From: Acidimicrobiales bacterium
GTDB lineage: Bacteria > Actinomycetota > Acidimicrobiia > Acidimicrobiales > Iamiaceae
Direction of reading: 5' to 3'
Assembly (NCBI GenBank): GCA_020439605.1
Contig: JAGQSI010000108.1
Span: forward strand, 1-6,522
DNA length: 6,522 nucleotides
This document shows, in pieces, positions 1 through 5,885 of this stretch. The notes beneath the pieces were generated by a model that made no database searches, was not told where the DNA came from, and saw only the letters and a list, made by a program, of their open reading frames with translations. Numbering within the stretch: position 1 is the first letter of the stretch; the number at the start of each line of letters is the position of its first letter. Both the position numbers and the translations under genes were made by a program.

Positions 1-193
1 CGAATATGCGAGACGAGGGATCGGCCTCGTGGATCCCGACGATGGCGTAATGGCGATTCTTCATGAGATCGCGGACGGCAATGGCCCCACCCAGCTGGTG
101 GTCATGAGAGGTGAGCCAGAGGCATTTGGTCCACCACTCGATCCGTCCCAAGCCGCTGATCTAATCGGCGGACATTCAACCGCTACGGATTGA
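1..193 (+). CDS. C-terminal end of a ketoreductase (KR/SDR)-containing polyketide synthase subunit (5' truncated)
   Basis: An open frame enters from the left edge (first complete codon at base 2) and stops at TGA 191-193, giving 63 visible residues beginning EYARRGIGLVDPDDG and ending STATD. The pattern RRGIGLVDPDDGVMAILHEI followed by a short strand (TQLVVMRG) resembles the last helix and strand of KR domains in PfaA/HglE/enediyne-type synthases, where an RGIxxIxPxxG segment precedes an ELxxG...QVV strand. If so, this protein supplies the NADPH-dependent beta-keto reduction missing from the downstream synthase. The catalytic Ser/Tyr/Lys and the Rossmann glycine motif lie outside the window, so the call rests on one short segment and gene context. 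Its stop codon overlaps the TTG start of the next gene (TTGA), indicating the same operon. The rest of the protein could carry further KS, AT or ACP domains. Confidence 0.6.
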   Translation, partial: EYARRGIGLVDPDDGVMAILHEIADGNGPTQLVVMRGEPEAFGPPLDPSQAADLIGGHSTATD

Positions 194-3100
194 TAGAAGC
201 TGTGGCCGATGGCATTGCCATTGTGGGTATGGCGGGGCTTTTCCCCGGCGCGCCCACGATGGAGGTGTTCTGGCAGAACATCGTCAACGGGGTGGACTCG
301 ATTACCGAGGTTCCCGAGCAGCGCTGGGACCCGGTCTTCTTCGACCCTGACGCCAACAGTGCAGACCGTTTCTACTGTCGCCGAGGCGGCTTCGTAGATG
401 ACATAGCAACCTTCGATCCGCTTCGCTTCGGGATCATGCCCAACGCGTTGGACTCGATCGAGCCCGACCAGTTGCTGGCATTGGCCGCCGCCTCGGCAGC
501 TCTGGGCGACGCCCGAGATCCACACCAGAACGTGGACCCGGCACGGATCTCGGTAGTGCTCGGCCGTGGGGGCTACATCGGAGATGGCGTGGCGAAACTC
601 GACCAGAGGGTTCGTACCGCAGCACAACTAGTTGAGGCGCTGCGCACCTTGATCCCCGGCATTGGTGAGGATCGTCTCGATGCGGTGCGTGCCGAGTTTC
701 AGCAACGGTTGGGCCCTGAACGTCCCGAGAGCTCCATTGGTCTGGTACCCAACCTCGCTGCGTCTCGTATCGCCAACCGTTTCGATCTGCGAGGTCCCGC
801 CTACACGGTCGATGCGGCATGTGCATCGTCTCTGATAGCTGTGGACCACGGCGTGAAGGCGTTGCGCTCTGGTGCAGTGGACGTTGCTCTGGTTGGTGGA
901 GTTCATCATTGTCATGACCTCACGCTGTGGAGCGTGTTTTGTCAGTTGCGTGCGTTGTCGCCAAGTGGGCAGATCCGTCCTTTCTCCGCAGATGCTGATG
1001 GGATCTTGATTGGCGAGGGAACCGCGATCTTCGTTCTGAAACGTCTCGAGGACGCCGAGCGAGATCAGGACCGTGTCTACGCAGTGATCGAAGGCACAGG
1101 CATAGCTAGTGACGGCGCTGGGGCATCTTTGATGAATCCCAGGTCCGAGGGTCAGGTCCTGGCCGTGGAGCAGGCGTGGCGCGATGCCAACCTGGACCCG
1201 GGCACGGTTGGGCTGATCGAGGCTCACGGTACGGCCACAGCGGTGGGTGACCGCACCGAGGTCGAAACCCTGCGCACCGTGTTTGGTGACGAAGGTGCGC
1301 CAGTGGCGCTCGGATCGGTGAAGTCCATGATCGGCCACGCGATGCCAGCCGCCGGCGCCGCAGGTTTGGCCAAGGCAGCCCTTGCCCTTTACCACGCGGT
1401 GTTGCCACCAACTCTGCACGTTGACGAAGCGAACGAAGCGTTGGCAGGCACCAGATTTGAGCTGCAGCGAGAAGCGTCTGCGTGGGCTGTGGAGACGGGC
1501 GCTAGGCGACTCGCAGGCGTAAACGCCTTCGGCTTCGGTGGAATAAACGCACACGTGGTTCTCGGTGAGCATCGGGGAGACTCTCGGTGTGAGGATGGTC
1601 GATTTTCGACCACTTCAACACCGAGAGTTTCGTCCACCTCCTCGCCGTCCTCTGCGATTGACCCGCCCGAGGACATCGTGTTGCTCGCAGGGCGAGACAG
1701 CGAAGACCTCCTGGCCCAGCTAGATGCAATAGCCGCAACGTCTGTACCCACCTCTACCTCAGCCCCTACCTCAGCCCCTACCTCAGCCCCTACCTCAGCC
1801 CCTATATCCACATATGCCGGTGCTTCTGGGCCCGCCCGCCTAGCGATCGTCGCCCCCAACGAGCGACGGCTGACACTGGCTCGCAAGATCTTGGAACGAG
1901 GGACTGCGTTCAGAGGTCGAAACGATGTCTGGTTCGACCCGGGAGAATCGGGTGACCAGGGTTCAGGTGTGGTCGGCGCCAAGGTGGCGTTCTTGTTCCC
2001 CGGAGTCGAGCCCACGTTTGATCCACAGGTTGATGACGTGGCTGAGGCCTTCGGACTTCCATGGCCCGGACTGGCCGAGGATGTGCCGGACCTGGAACGT
2101 CAGGGCCGTGGCCTGGTTCAGGTAGGCCTGTTGCTCAACGATGCGCTCGATGCGATCAATGTCCACCCTGATGCCATTGGAGGTCACAGTCTCGGCGAAT
2201 GGGCCGGCCAGATCGCTGCGGGACAGATTCCGCGTTCTTACCTGGATGAGTTCCTGGACGAACTCGACCCAGGGTCCATCGAGGTATCAGACGTGGTGTT
2301 TGTTGCTCTAGGCGCTGGAGCAGACGTTGCCGCGGAACTGGTGGAGGGCCTCAGCGATGCGTACGTCTCACACGACAACTGTCCGCATCAGTCCGTGATC
2401 TGTGCCTCGCCACAGTCGATGGCGATAGCGGTTGAGAGGGCCAAGGCCCGCAAGGTGATTGCTCAGGAGATGCCGTTCAGATCAGGGTTCCATTCCCCTC
2501 TGTTCGAGCCGTTTGTCGCCGGGATAGCCGATCATTTCGAACACATGCCACTTAAAGGCGGAGACGTCGAGATGTGGTCTGCCACCTCGGTGTCTACCTA
2601 TCCGGACATTGCGGAACAGATCGTGGCTCTCGCCGGAAGGCATCTCGTGGAACCGGTGCGATTCCGTGAAATGATCACCGCCATGTACGCCGATGGTGTA
2701 CGCACCTTCGTGCAGGTGGGTACCGGCAGTCTTCTCGGGTTTGTGGACGACACGTTGCGTGACCATGACGTGCTCACAGTGTCTGCCAACGCCGCCAAGC
2801 TCACCGGCATTCAGTCCCTTCGTCGTGTGGCTGCTGCGTTGTGGAGTGTCGGCGTGGATGTGAACTGGTCACCTCTTGGGTACGACTTCGGGGTTGGTTC
2901 CAGTGACGGCGCCCCAAGCCCAGAACAAGAAGCATCGGTTGCTGCCAGGCCGGGTCAACCAGAGCAGGCCGACCCCCCAGTGCAAGGCCATCGTCTCCGC
3001 CTGGGGTCCTCGCTAATTCGAGACCTGACCCCGCTGGAGCCAACCGTTGTTGGACGCCTCGGCGCTGTGCCCGAAGCTGACCTGGCCGATATTGAGGCCG

Positions 3101-4791
3101 AGCTTGGGGGCGGTTCGGCTCTGCTCGACGAGCATCGGGCCTTGGTGCAAGAAGCACAGGGCTCCGCGCTCGAGGTCCTCAGGGCTGCACGAGACGCCGC
3201 ACGAGACGCTGCGAAGAACGGACCTAGGCCCACAGCGCTTTCCCCACCGCCTACCACCGGTGTACCTGAAGAAGTGAGCCTGATCGAAACGGTTCACCAT
3301 TTGTCTGTGGCAGAGCAGCCCTATTGGCTTGACCATGCCTTTTACGAGCAAGCACCCGGCTGGTCTGAAGTTGAGGACCTATTTCCTCTGGTTCCGATGA
3401 CTGCGATCATTGCGATGTTGCAGCAAAGCGCTGAGGAGCTTGTACCGGGCACTGTGGCCACACGGGTGGAAGCGATACGGGCTTTCAAGTGGCTGGCTGT
3501 TCACCCGCCAACAACGGTGACTGTGCGAGCAACCCGAGATCGCTCCAACGCCGATGACACAACGGGTGAAGTCACTGTCAAGACCTCTATCGACAAGCAT
3601 GCCCGTGCCACTGTCATCGTCGCACCGACCTACCCGCCATCACCGGAGTCGAAAGCGACCAAGGTCAACGGTGAGATCTACTGTCCGGCTCAGCCAGACA
3701 CCCTCTACGAGCAACGCCACCTGTTTCACGGCCCCGCCTATCAGGGGCTGTTGAGCTTTGAGACCTTTGGTGAAGATGGCGCTTCGGGCACTTTGGAGAC
3801 CAAGCCATATCCGGGTTCACTACTCGACAATGCGGGGCAGCTCTTCGGCTACTGGCTGGCCCAGAGGGTGGACAAGGACCGGCTGGTTCTTCCGACGTCA
3901 ATTGATCGCATCAGCTTCTATGGCCCTCATCCCGTCGAGGGCACAATCGTGCATTGCACCGTCAACGCGACATCCATCACGGACCAGTCGGTGCGCGCAG
4001 ACCTTGAGTTGAGCGTGGATGGAGTGATCTGGTGCAGGATCGAAGGCTGGGAGGATCGCCGATTCCAAAGCGATGATCGCCTGTTCACCTTGTTGCGCAA
4101 GCCAGCAGACCGCACCCTCGCAGAGCCGCAATCCGGTGGTTGGTTACTGGTGCGCGAGGGCTGGCCGGACTCTGCGTCTCGTGACGTTGTGATGCGCAGG
4201 TTCCTGGGACGTCATGAGCGGCTGGATTACGAATCACGTAACCCCAAGGCGCAGCGAGAATGGCTCGTGGGGCGAATCGCGGCCAAGGATGCGGTGCGAG
4301 CACACCTGTTTGCCAACGGGACACCGAGGGTGTTTCCCGCCGAGGTTCAGGTCCGAAACGAACCAAATGGCCGCCCGGTGGTGCAAGCTCCCGGCGGCAA
4401 GGACCTGCGGGTTTCCATTGCGCACAGGTTGGGGTTCGGGGTTGCGATCGTGGGTGAAGGTGTCGACGTCGGAATCGACATAGAACAGGTTGAACCCCGA
4501 AGCGAAACCTTCGAGCGCTCGGCGTTCACCACCGCCGAAATGGGTCTGCTCGATGCACTCGTTGGTGTGGGCCCTTCGCCACAAAGAGATCAAGAGGTGA
4601 CGCGCTGGTGGGCTGCCAAGGAGGCGGCCGCAAAAGCCGCTGGCACCGGCATGGAGGCCAAACCAAAGGATTGGGAGGTCGCCCAATATGAGGGGGACCG
4701 TGTCCTGGTTGGAGACCGATGGATCTCGACCACCATTATCGACGGCAACATGATCGTTGCCTGGACCGAGGAGACTGCGCTCAATGGCTGA
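190..4791 (+). CDS. Iterative type I polyketide synthase, KS-AT-DH-PPTase (1533 aa)
   Basis: Cytosolic multienzyme that would extend an acyl chain on a separate ACP and dehydrate the beta-hydroxy intermediate. Visible order: KS (about 8-460; Cys211, His346, His383), linker with a TSAP repeat (461-596), AT (597-895; Ser667, His768), linker without ACP (896-1030), hot-dog DH (1031-1305; His1049, Asp1213) and Sfp-type PPTase (1350-1527; GIDIE 1428-1432). The KS belongs to the PfaA/HglE/enediyne branch: it has EPDQLLAL in place of the modular DPQQR motif and the GLVPNLAASRIANRFDLRGP stretch before the active site. Enediyne PKSs run KS-AT-ACP-KR-DH-PPTase; here ACP is a separate gene and KR appears to be in the upstream protein. 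Start: TTG 190 overlaps the upstream TGA; GTG 202 (giving VADGIAIVGMAG) is an alternative, and neither has a well-placed ribosome-binding site. The stop overlaps the ACP gene by 8 bases. Product unknown. Confidence 0.95.
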   Translation: MIEAVADGIAIVGMAGLFPGAPTMEVFWQNIVNGVDSITEVPEQRWDPVFFDPDANSADRFYCRRGGFVDDIATFDPLRFGIMPNALDSIEPDQLLALAAASAALGDARDPHQNVDPARISVVLGRGGYIGDGVAKLDQRVRTAAQLVEALRTLIPGIGEDRLDAVRAEFQQRLGPERPESSIGLVPNLAASRIANRFDLRGPAYTVDAACASSLIAVDHGVKALRSGAVDVALVGGVHHCHDLTLWSVFCQLRALSPSGQIRPFSADADGILIGEGTAIFVLKRLEDAERDQDRVYAVIEGTGIASDGAGASLMNPRSEGQVLAVEQAWRDANLDPGTVGLIEAHGTATAVGDRTEVETLRTVFGDEGAPVALGSVKSMIGHAMPAAGAAGLAKAALALYHAVLPPTLHVDEANEALAGTRFELQREASAWAVETGARRLAGVNAFGFGGINAHVVLGEHRGDSRCEDGRFSTTSTPRVSSTSSPSSAIDPPEDIVLLAGRDSEDLLAQLDAIAATSVPTSTSAPTSAPTSAPTSAPISTYAGASGPARLAIVAPNERRLTLARKILERGTAFRGRNDVWFDPGESGDQGSGVVGAKVAFLFPGVEPTFDPQVDDVAEAFGLPWPGLAEDVPDLERQGRGLVQVGLLLNDALDAINVHPDAIGGHSLGEWAGQIAAGQIPRSYLDEFLDELDPGSIEVSDVVFVALGAGADVAAELVEGLSDAYVSHDNCPHQSVICASPQSMAIAVERAKARKVIAQEMPFRSGFHSPLFEPFVAGIADHFEHMPLKGGDVEMWSATSVSTYPDIAEQIVALAGRHLVEPVRFREMITAMYADGVRTFVQVGTGSLLGFVDDTLRDHDVLTVSANAAKLTGIQSLRRVAAALWSVGVDVNWSPLGYDFGVGSSDGAPSPEQEASVAARPGQPEQADPPVQGHRLRLGSSLIRDLTPLEPTVVGRLGAVPEADLADIEAELGGGSALLDEHRALVQEAQGSALEVLRAARDAARDAAKNGPRPTALSPPPTTGVPEEVSLIETVHHLSVAEQPYWLDHAFYEQAPGWSEVEDLFPLVPMTAIIAMLQQSAEELVPGTVATRVEAIRAFKWLAVHPPTTVTVRATRDRSNADDTTGEVTVKTSIDKHARATVIVAPTYPPSPESKATKVNGEIYCPAQPDTLYEQRHLFHGPAYQGLLSFETFGEDGASGTLETKPYPGSLLDNAGQLFGYWLAQRVDKDRLVLPTSIDRISFYGPHPVEGTIVHCTVNATSITDQSVRADLELSVDGVIWCRIEGWEDRRFQSDDRLFTLLRKPADRTLAEPQSGGWLLVREGWPDSASRDVVMRRFLGRHERLDYESRNPKAQREWLVGRIAAKDAVRAHLFANGTPRVFPAEVQVRNEPNGRPVVQAPGGKDLRVSIAHRLGFGVAIVGEGVDVGIDIEQVEPRSETFERSAFTTAEMGLLDALVGVGPSPQRDQEVTRWWAAKEAAAKAAGTGMEAKPKDWEVAQYEGDRVLVGDRWISTTIIDGNMIVAWTEETALNG
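211..1569 (+). other. Beta-ketoacyl synthase (KS) domain of the PKS
   Basis: Residues about 8-460. It catalyses decarboxylative Claisen condensation between the acyl chain on the KS cysteine and an extender on the ACP. The start IAIVGMAGLFPGA is canonical. The nucleophile Cys211 sits in VDAACASSL, and the catalytic histidines are His346 in EAHGTATAVGD and His383 in KSMIGHAMPAAGAAGL. The domain closes with NAFGFGGINAHVVL (445-458). A roughly 55-residue helical insertion between VVLGRGGY (122-129) and GLVPNLAA (184-191) and the sequence GIMPNALDSIEPDQLLAL (81-98) mark the secondary-lipid/enediyne-type KS rather than modular macrolide KSs. All catalytic residues are present, so it should be active. 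Confidence 0.93.
1577..1631. repeat. Strong imperfect palindrome (hairpin) inside the KS-AT linker coding sequence
   Basis: An 11-base perfect inverted repeat (1580-1590 ACTCTCGGTGT against 1618-1628 ACACCGAGAGT) encloses a second perfect 7-base stem (1596-1602 TGGTCGA against 1606-1612 TCGACCA) with a TTT loop. Four further pairs, one of them G-T, connect the stems if two single adenines (1595 and 1617) bulge, giving about 22 pairs in 49 bases. It lies in frame just after the last KS motif and encodes a Cys/Ser/Thr-rich stretch (residues about 463-480) that looks like filler. This resembles a dispersed repetitive palindromic element captured in a tolerant linker; a structural role in the mRNA is possible. 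Confidence 0.75.
1754..1801 (+). repeat. Perfect 12-bp tandem repeat x4 encoding (TSAP)4
   Basis: Four exact head-to-tail copies of CTACCTCAGCCC (1754-1765, 1766-1777, 1778-1789, 1790-1801), followed by a partial diverged copy (CTATATCC). In frame they encode TSAP four times (residues 523-538), preceded by a degenerate SVPTSTSAP lead-in. The unit is a multiple of three, so copy-number change would lengthen or shorten the KS-AT linker without a frameshift. Identity at synonymous positions points to recent slippage expansion. Confidence 0.95.
1978..2874 (+). other. Divergent acyltransferase (AT) domain of the PKS
   Basis: Residues about 597-895. The fold is recognisable from VAFLFPG (599-605), IGGHSLGEWAG (663-673), HDNCPHQSVICAS (728-740), SGFHSPLF (765-772), HLVEPVRF (818-825) and VQVGTGSLLGF (841-851). 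The Ser667/His768 dyad is intact, and the FHS context resembles the HAFHS motif of malonyl-type ATs. Two substrate-handling positions are unusual: FPGQG reads FPGVE, and the arginine about 25 residues after the nucleophile, which binds the malonyl carboxylate in FabD and PKS ATs, lies in an acidic LDEFLDELDPG segment with no Arg. The lobe between FPG and GHS is also about 20 residues shorter than in FabD. Extender choice is therefore uncertain. Confidence 0.85.
3280..4104 (+). other. Double hot-dog dehydratase (DH) domain of the PKS
   Basis: Residues about 1031-1305. It would remove water from the beta-hydroxyacyl-ACP made by a partner KR. The N-terminal hot dog carries the catalytic His1049 in PYWLDHAF, followed by a longer-than-usual loop and FPLVPMTAI (1065-1073) instead of a compact HxxxGxxxxP. 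The second hot dog has HGPAYQGL (1180-1187, the usual HGPxFqgl) and the catalytic Asp1213 with Gln1217 in LLDNAGQ, matching the DxxxQ signature. Both catalytic residues are present. The extended loop seems typical of DH domains in glycolipid/enediyne-like synthases (recollection of the family, not checked). Confidence 0.82.
4237..4770 (+). other. Sfp-type 4'-phosphopantetheinyl transferase domain fused to the PKS C-terminus
   Basis: Residues about 1350-1527. It transfers 4'-phosphopantetheine from coenzyme A to a carrier-protein serine. The signatures are in order: NGRPVV (1393-1398), SIAHRLGFGVAIV (1409-1421), the Mg2+-binding GIDIE (1428-1432) and WWAAKEAAAKAAGTG (1473-1487), equivalent to the WxxKEAxxKxxG motif. 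Fusion to a PKS C-terminus is known from enediyne PKSs. Here the parent protein carries no ACP, so the obvious substrate is the ACP encoded immediately downstream, making this probably a trans-acting, pathway-dedicated PPTase. Confidence 0.9.
4768..4774 (+). promoter_or_regulatory. Ribosome-binding site for the ACP gene, inside the PKS 3' end
   Basis: GAGGAGA lies nine bases before ATG 4784, within the last codons of the PKS gene. It is the best Shine-Dalgarno match at any junction in the window, and it selects ATG 4784 over the upstream in-frame TTG at 4757 as the ACP start. A stronger site on the ACP gene could allow more ACP than PKS to be made, in addition to coupling through the 8-base overlap. 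Confidence 0.6.
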
Positions 4792-5074
4792 GGTTGTAAC
4801 AACAGAACAGGTGCTTGGCGATATCGAGCGGATGTTGATCGAGGTGATCGGCGATGACCTCTTGCTCGATGGACCGCTGAGCATGGAGACATCTTTCGAT
4901 GAGGACCTGCAGCTTGAATCGATCGAGTTCGTTGCCCTGTCGGAGAAACTCCTCGACACCTACGGAGAGAACGTGGACTTCGTCGGGTGGCTCGCCGAGA
5001 TGGAACTCGACGACATCATTGCGTTGCGAGTCGGGCAACTAGTGGACTTCGTTACCTCAGCGGCCAATGGCTGA
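4784..5074 (+). CDS. Free-standing acyl carrier protein (96 aa)
   Basis: A small acidic helical carrier protein that would hold the growing chain as a phosphopantetheine thioester for the KS, AT and DH of the neighbouring synthase. The attachment site is Ser46 in DLQLESIEFVAL, equivalent to the usual GxDSL; LESIEF replaces LDSL. The following YGENVDF...LAEMELDDIIALRVGQLVDFV completes helices III and IV. The length (96 residues) is normal for a discrete ACP. ATG 4784 is chosen because GAGGAGA is nine bases upstream and because MAEVV leads into the first helix. The gene overlaps the PKS stop by 8 bases (ATGGCTGA) and the hydrolase start by 8 bases with the same sequence. The PPTase at the end of the PKS is its probable activator, and it takes the place of the ACP missing between AT and DH. 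The partner assignment is inferred from context. Confidence 0.9.
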   Translation: MAEVVTTEQVLGDIERMLIEVIGDDLLLDGPLSMETSFDEDLQLESIEFVALSEKLLDTYGENVDFVGWLAEMELDDIIALRVGQLVDFVTSAANG

Positions 5075-5882
5075 AGTAGTAGCCAACGGGCTGAAGTTCC
5101 ACGTCCAGCACGTGGGCCAGTCGCGCGCAGCGCAAGACCATGAACATGGTCCTGACCCCAGCGACCCGAGCGAACCAAGGCCTCAGGTGGTCATGCTTCA
5201 CGGTCTGGTGATCGACAACTTGTCGAGTTGGTATTACACGTTGGCCAACCCGTTGGCGCTTCACGCCGACGTCCACCTCTATGACCTGCGAGGCCATGGG
5301 CTCTCCGAGATGCCCAAGTCGGGCTACAGCGTCGAGGACAATGTGAATGATCTCGAGGCACTGCTCAACGAGTGGGGTATCGATACCCCGGTGCATCTGT
5401 TCGGCAACAGTTTTGGGGGTGTCGTGTCCTTGGCGTTTGCCCACCGTCATCCCGAGCGCGTCGCCAGCCTCTTTCTGATCGAAGCCCATTTTGCGGTGGA
5501 GGGTTGGGGTGAGCACATGGCAGGGTCGTTGGCGCTCGCCGCGTTCGGACTCGATGAGGACGCTGTGCAGGGTTGGTTGGCGAACAACGCTGACCGCAAG
5601 CTGAGCAGGCTCGCCAAGCGCAGCGAACGCTTCTTGATGAACACCTCGCTGATCGATGATCTTCAGGCCGAGCAGCCCATCGGCTGGCTCGGGGAGATCT
5701 CCTGTCCCACCTACGCCATGTACGGCAGCGAGAGCGACATTTTGGATCGAGCCAAAGAGCTTGAGGCCAAGGTCCCCAACTGTGAGCTCGAGATCGTGGA
5801 GGGATGCTCACACTCCTTGCTCACAGAGCGCAGTGCGCTGGTTAGAGATCGTGCGCTGGCCTGGATGGAACGGTTCGACTGA
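5067..5882 (+). CDS. Alpha/beta-fold hydrolase, possible chain-releasing or editing thioesterase (271 aa)
   Basis: A soluble alpha/beta hydrolase of ordinary length with no signal peptide. Visible features: VVMLHGL with the oxyanion HG at 45-46; YDLRGHGLSEMP (72-83), typical of the family; nucleophile Ser115 in the elbow GNSFGG; probable acid Asp224 in YGSESDI; and His249 in GCSHSLL. The triad is complete and a helical cap lies at about 140-205. A hydrophilic insertion rich in Asp, His, Glu and Pro (about 19-39) separates the first two strands. The closest motif resemblance is to the general esterase/lyase/haloperoxidase superfamily, so substrate cannot be assigned. Because the PKS has no thioesterase domain and this gene overlaps the ACP stop by 8 bases, hydrolytic or acyl-transfer release from the ACP is a reasonable inference; proofreading or tailoring are alternatives. 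No clear ribosome-binding site precedes ATG 5067, suggesting expression by coupling to the ACP gene. Confidence 0.9.
   Translation: MAEVVANGLKFHVQHVGQSRAAQDHEHGPDPSDPSEPRPQVVMLHGLVIDNLSSWYYTLANPLALHADVHLYDLRGHGLSEMPKSGYSVEDNVNDLEALLNEWGIDTPVHLFGNSFGGVVSLAFAHRHPERVASLFLIEAHFAVEGWGEHMAGSLALAAFGLDEDAVQGWLANNADRKLSRLAKRSERFLMNTSLIDDLQAEQPIGWLGEISCPTYAMYGSESDILDRAKELEAKVPNCELEIVEGCSHSLLTERSALVRDRALAWMERFD
5136..5151. repeat. Short perfect dyad GACCATG-AA-CATGGTC within the hydrolase gene
   Basis: Two perfect 7-base arms separated by two bases form a 16-base dyad in the 5' part of the hydrolase gene, within the codons of its Asp/His/Pro-rich insertion (residues about 24-29). It has operator-like geometry, but it lies inside an operon with no promoter visible nearby, so chance or codon constraint is just as likely. 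Confidence 0.4.
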
Positions 5883-5885
5883 CCA

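Noticed and set aside
628..1572. Minus-strand open frame of 314 codons opposite the KS
   Set aside because: It lies wholly antisense to a KS with all catalytic motifs, shows no recognisable domain, and long antisense frames are common opposite GC-rich genes.
896..1572. Frameshift or decay in the PKS near the repeat-rich linker
   Set aside because: The frame is open throughout, both insertions preserve it, and all flanking catalytic motifs are intact.
1577..1631. Hairpin as a Rho-independent terminator
   Set aside because: It lies inside an uninterrupted PKS frame, and only a three-base T run follows before GC-rich sequence.
1754..1801. CRISPR array
   Set aside because: The repeat units are contiguous 12-mers with no spacers, in frame within a gene.
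1389..2015. Minus-strand open frame with a GAEV repeat
   Set aside because: The repeat is the complement of the TSAP-coding tandem repeat, and the frame shadows the PKS linker.
4757..4783. TTG at 4757 as the ACP start, adding nine residues
   Set aside because: ATG 4784 has a GAGGAGA site at proper spacing and begins directly before the first ACP helix; the extra MPGPRRLRS is PKS sequence read in another frame.
190..4791. Enediyne PKS (PKSE) identity
   Set aside because: The KS motifs and the C-terminal PPTase resemble that family, but internal ACP and KR are missing and no enediyne accessory genes are visible, so a specific enediyne call is not supported.
4234..4959. Minus-strand open frame of 241 codons across the PPTase/ACP junction
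   Set aside because: It opposes two well-supported genes and has a low-complexity, Ser/Arg-rich composition with no domain.
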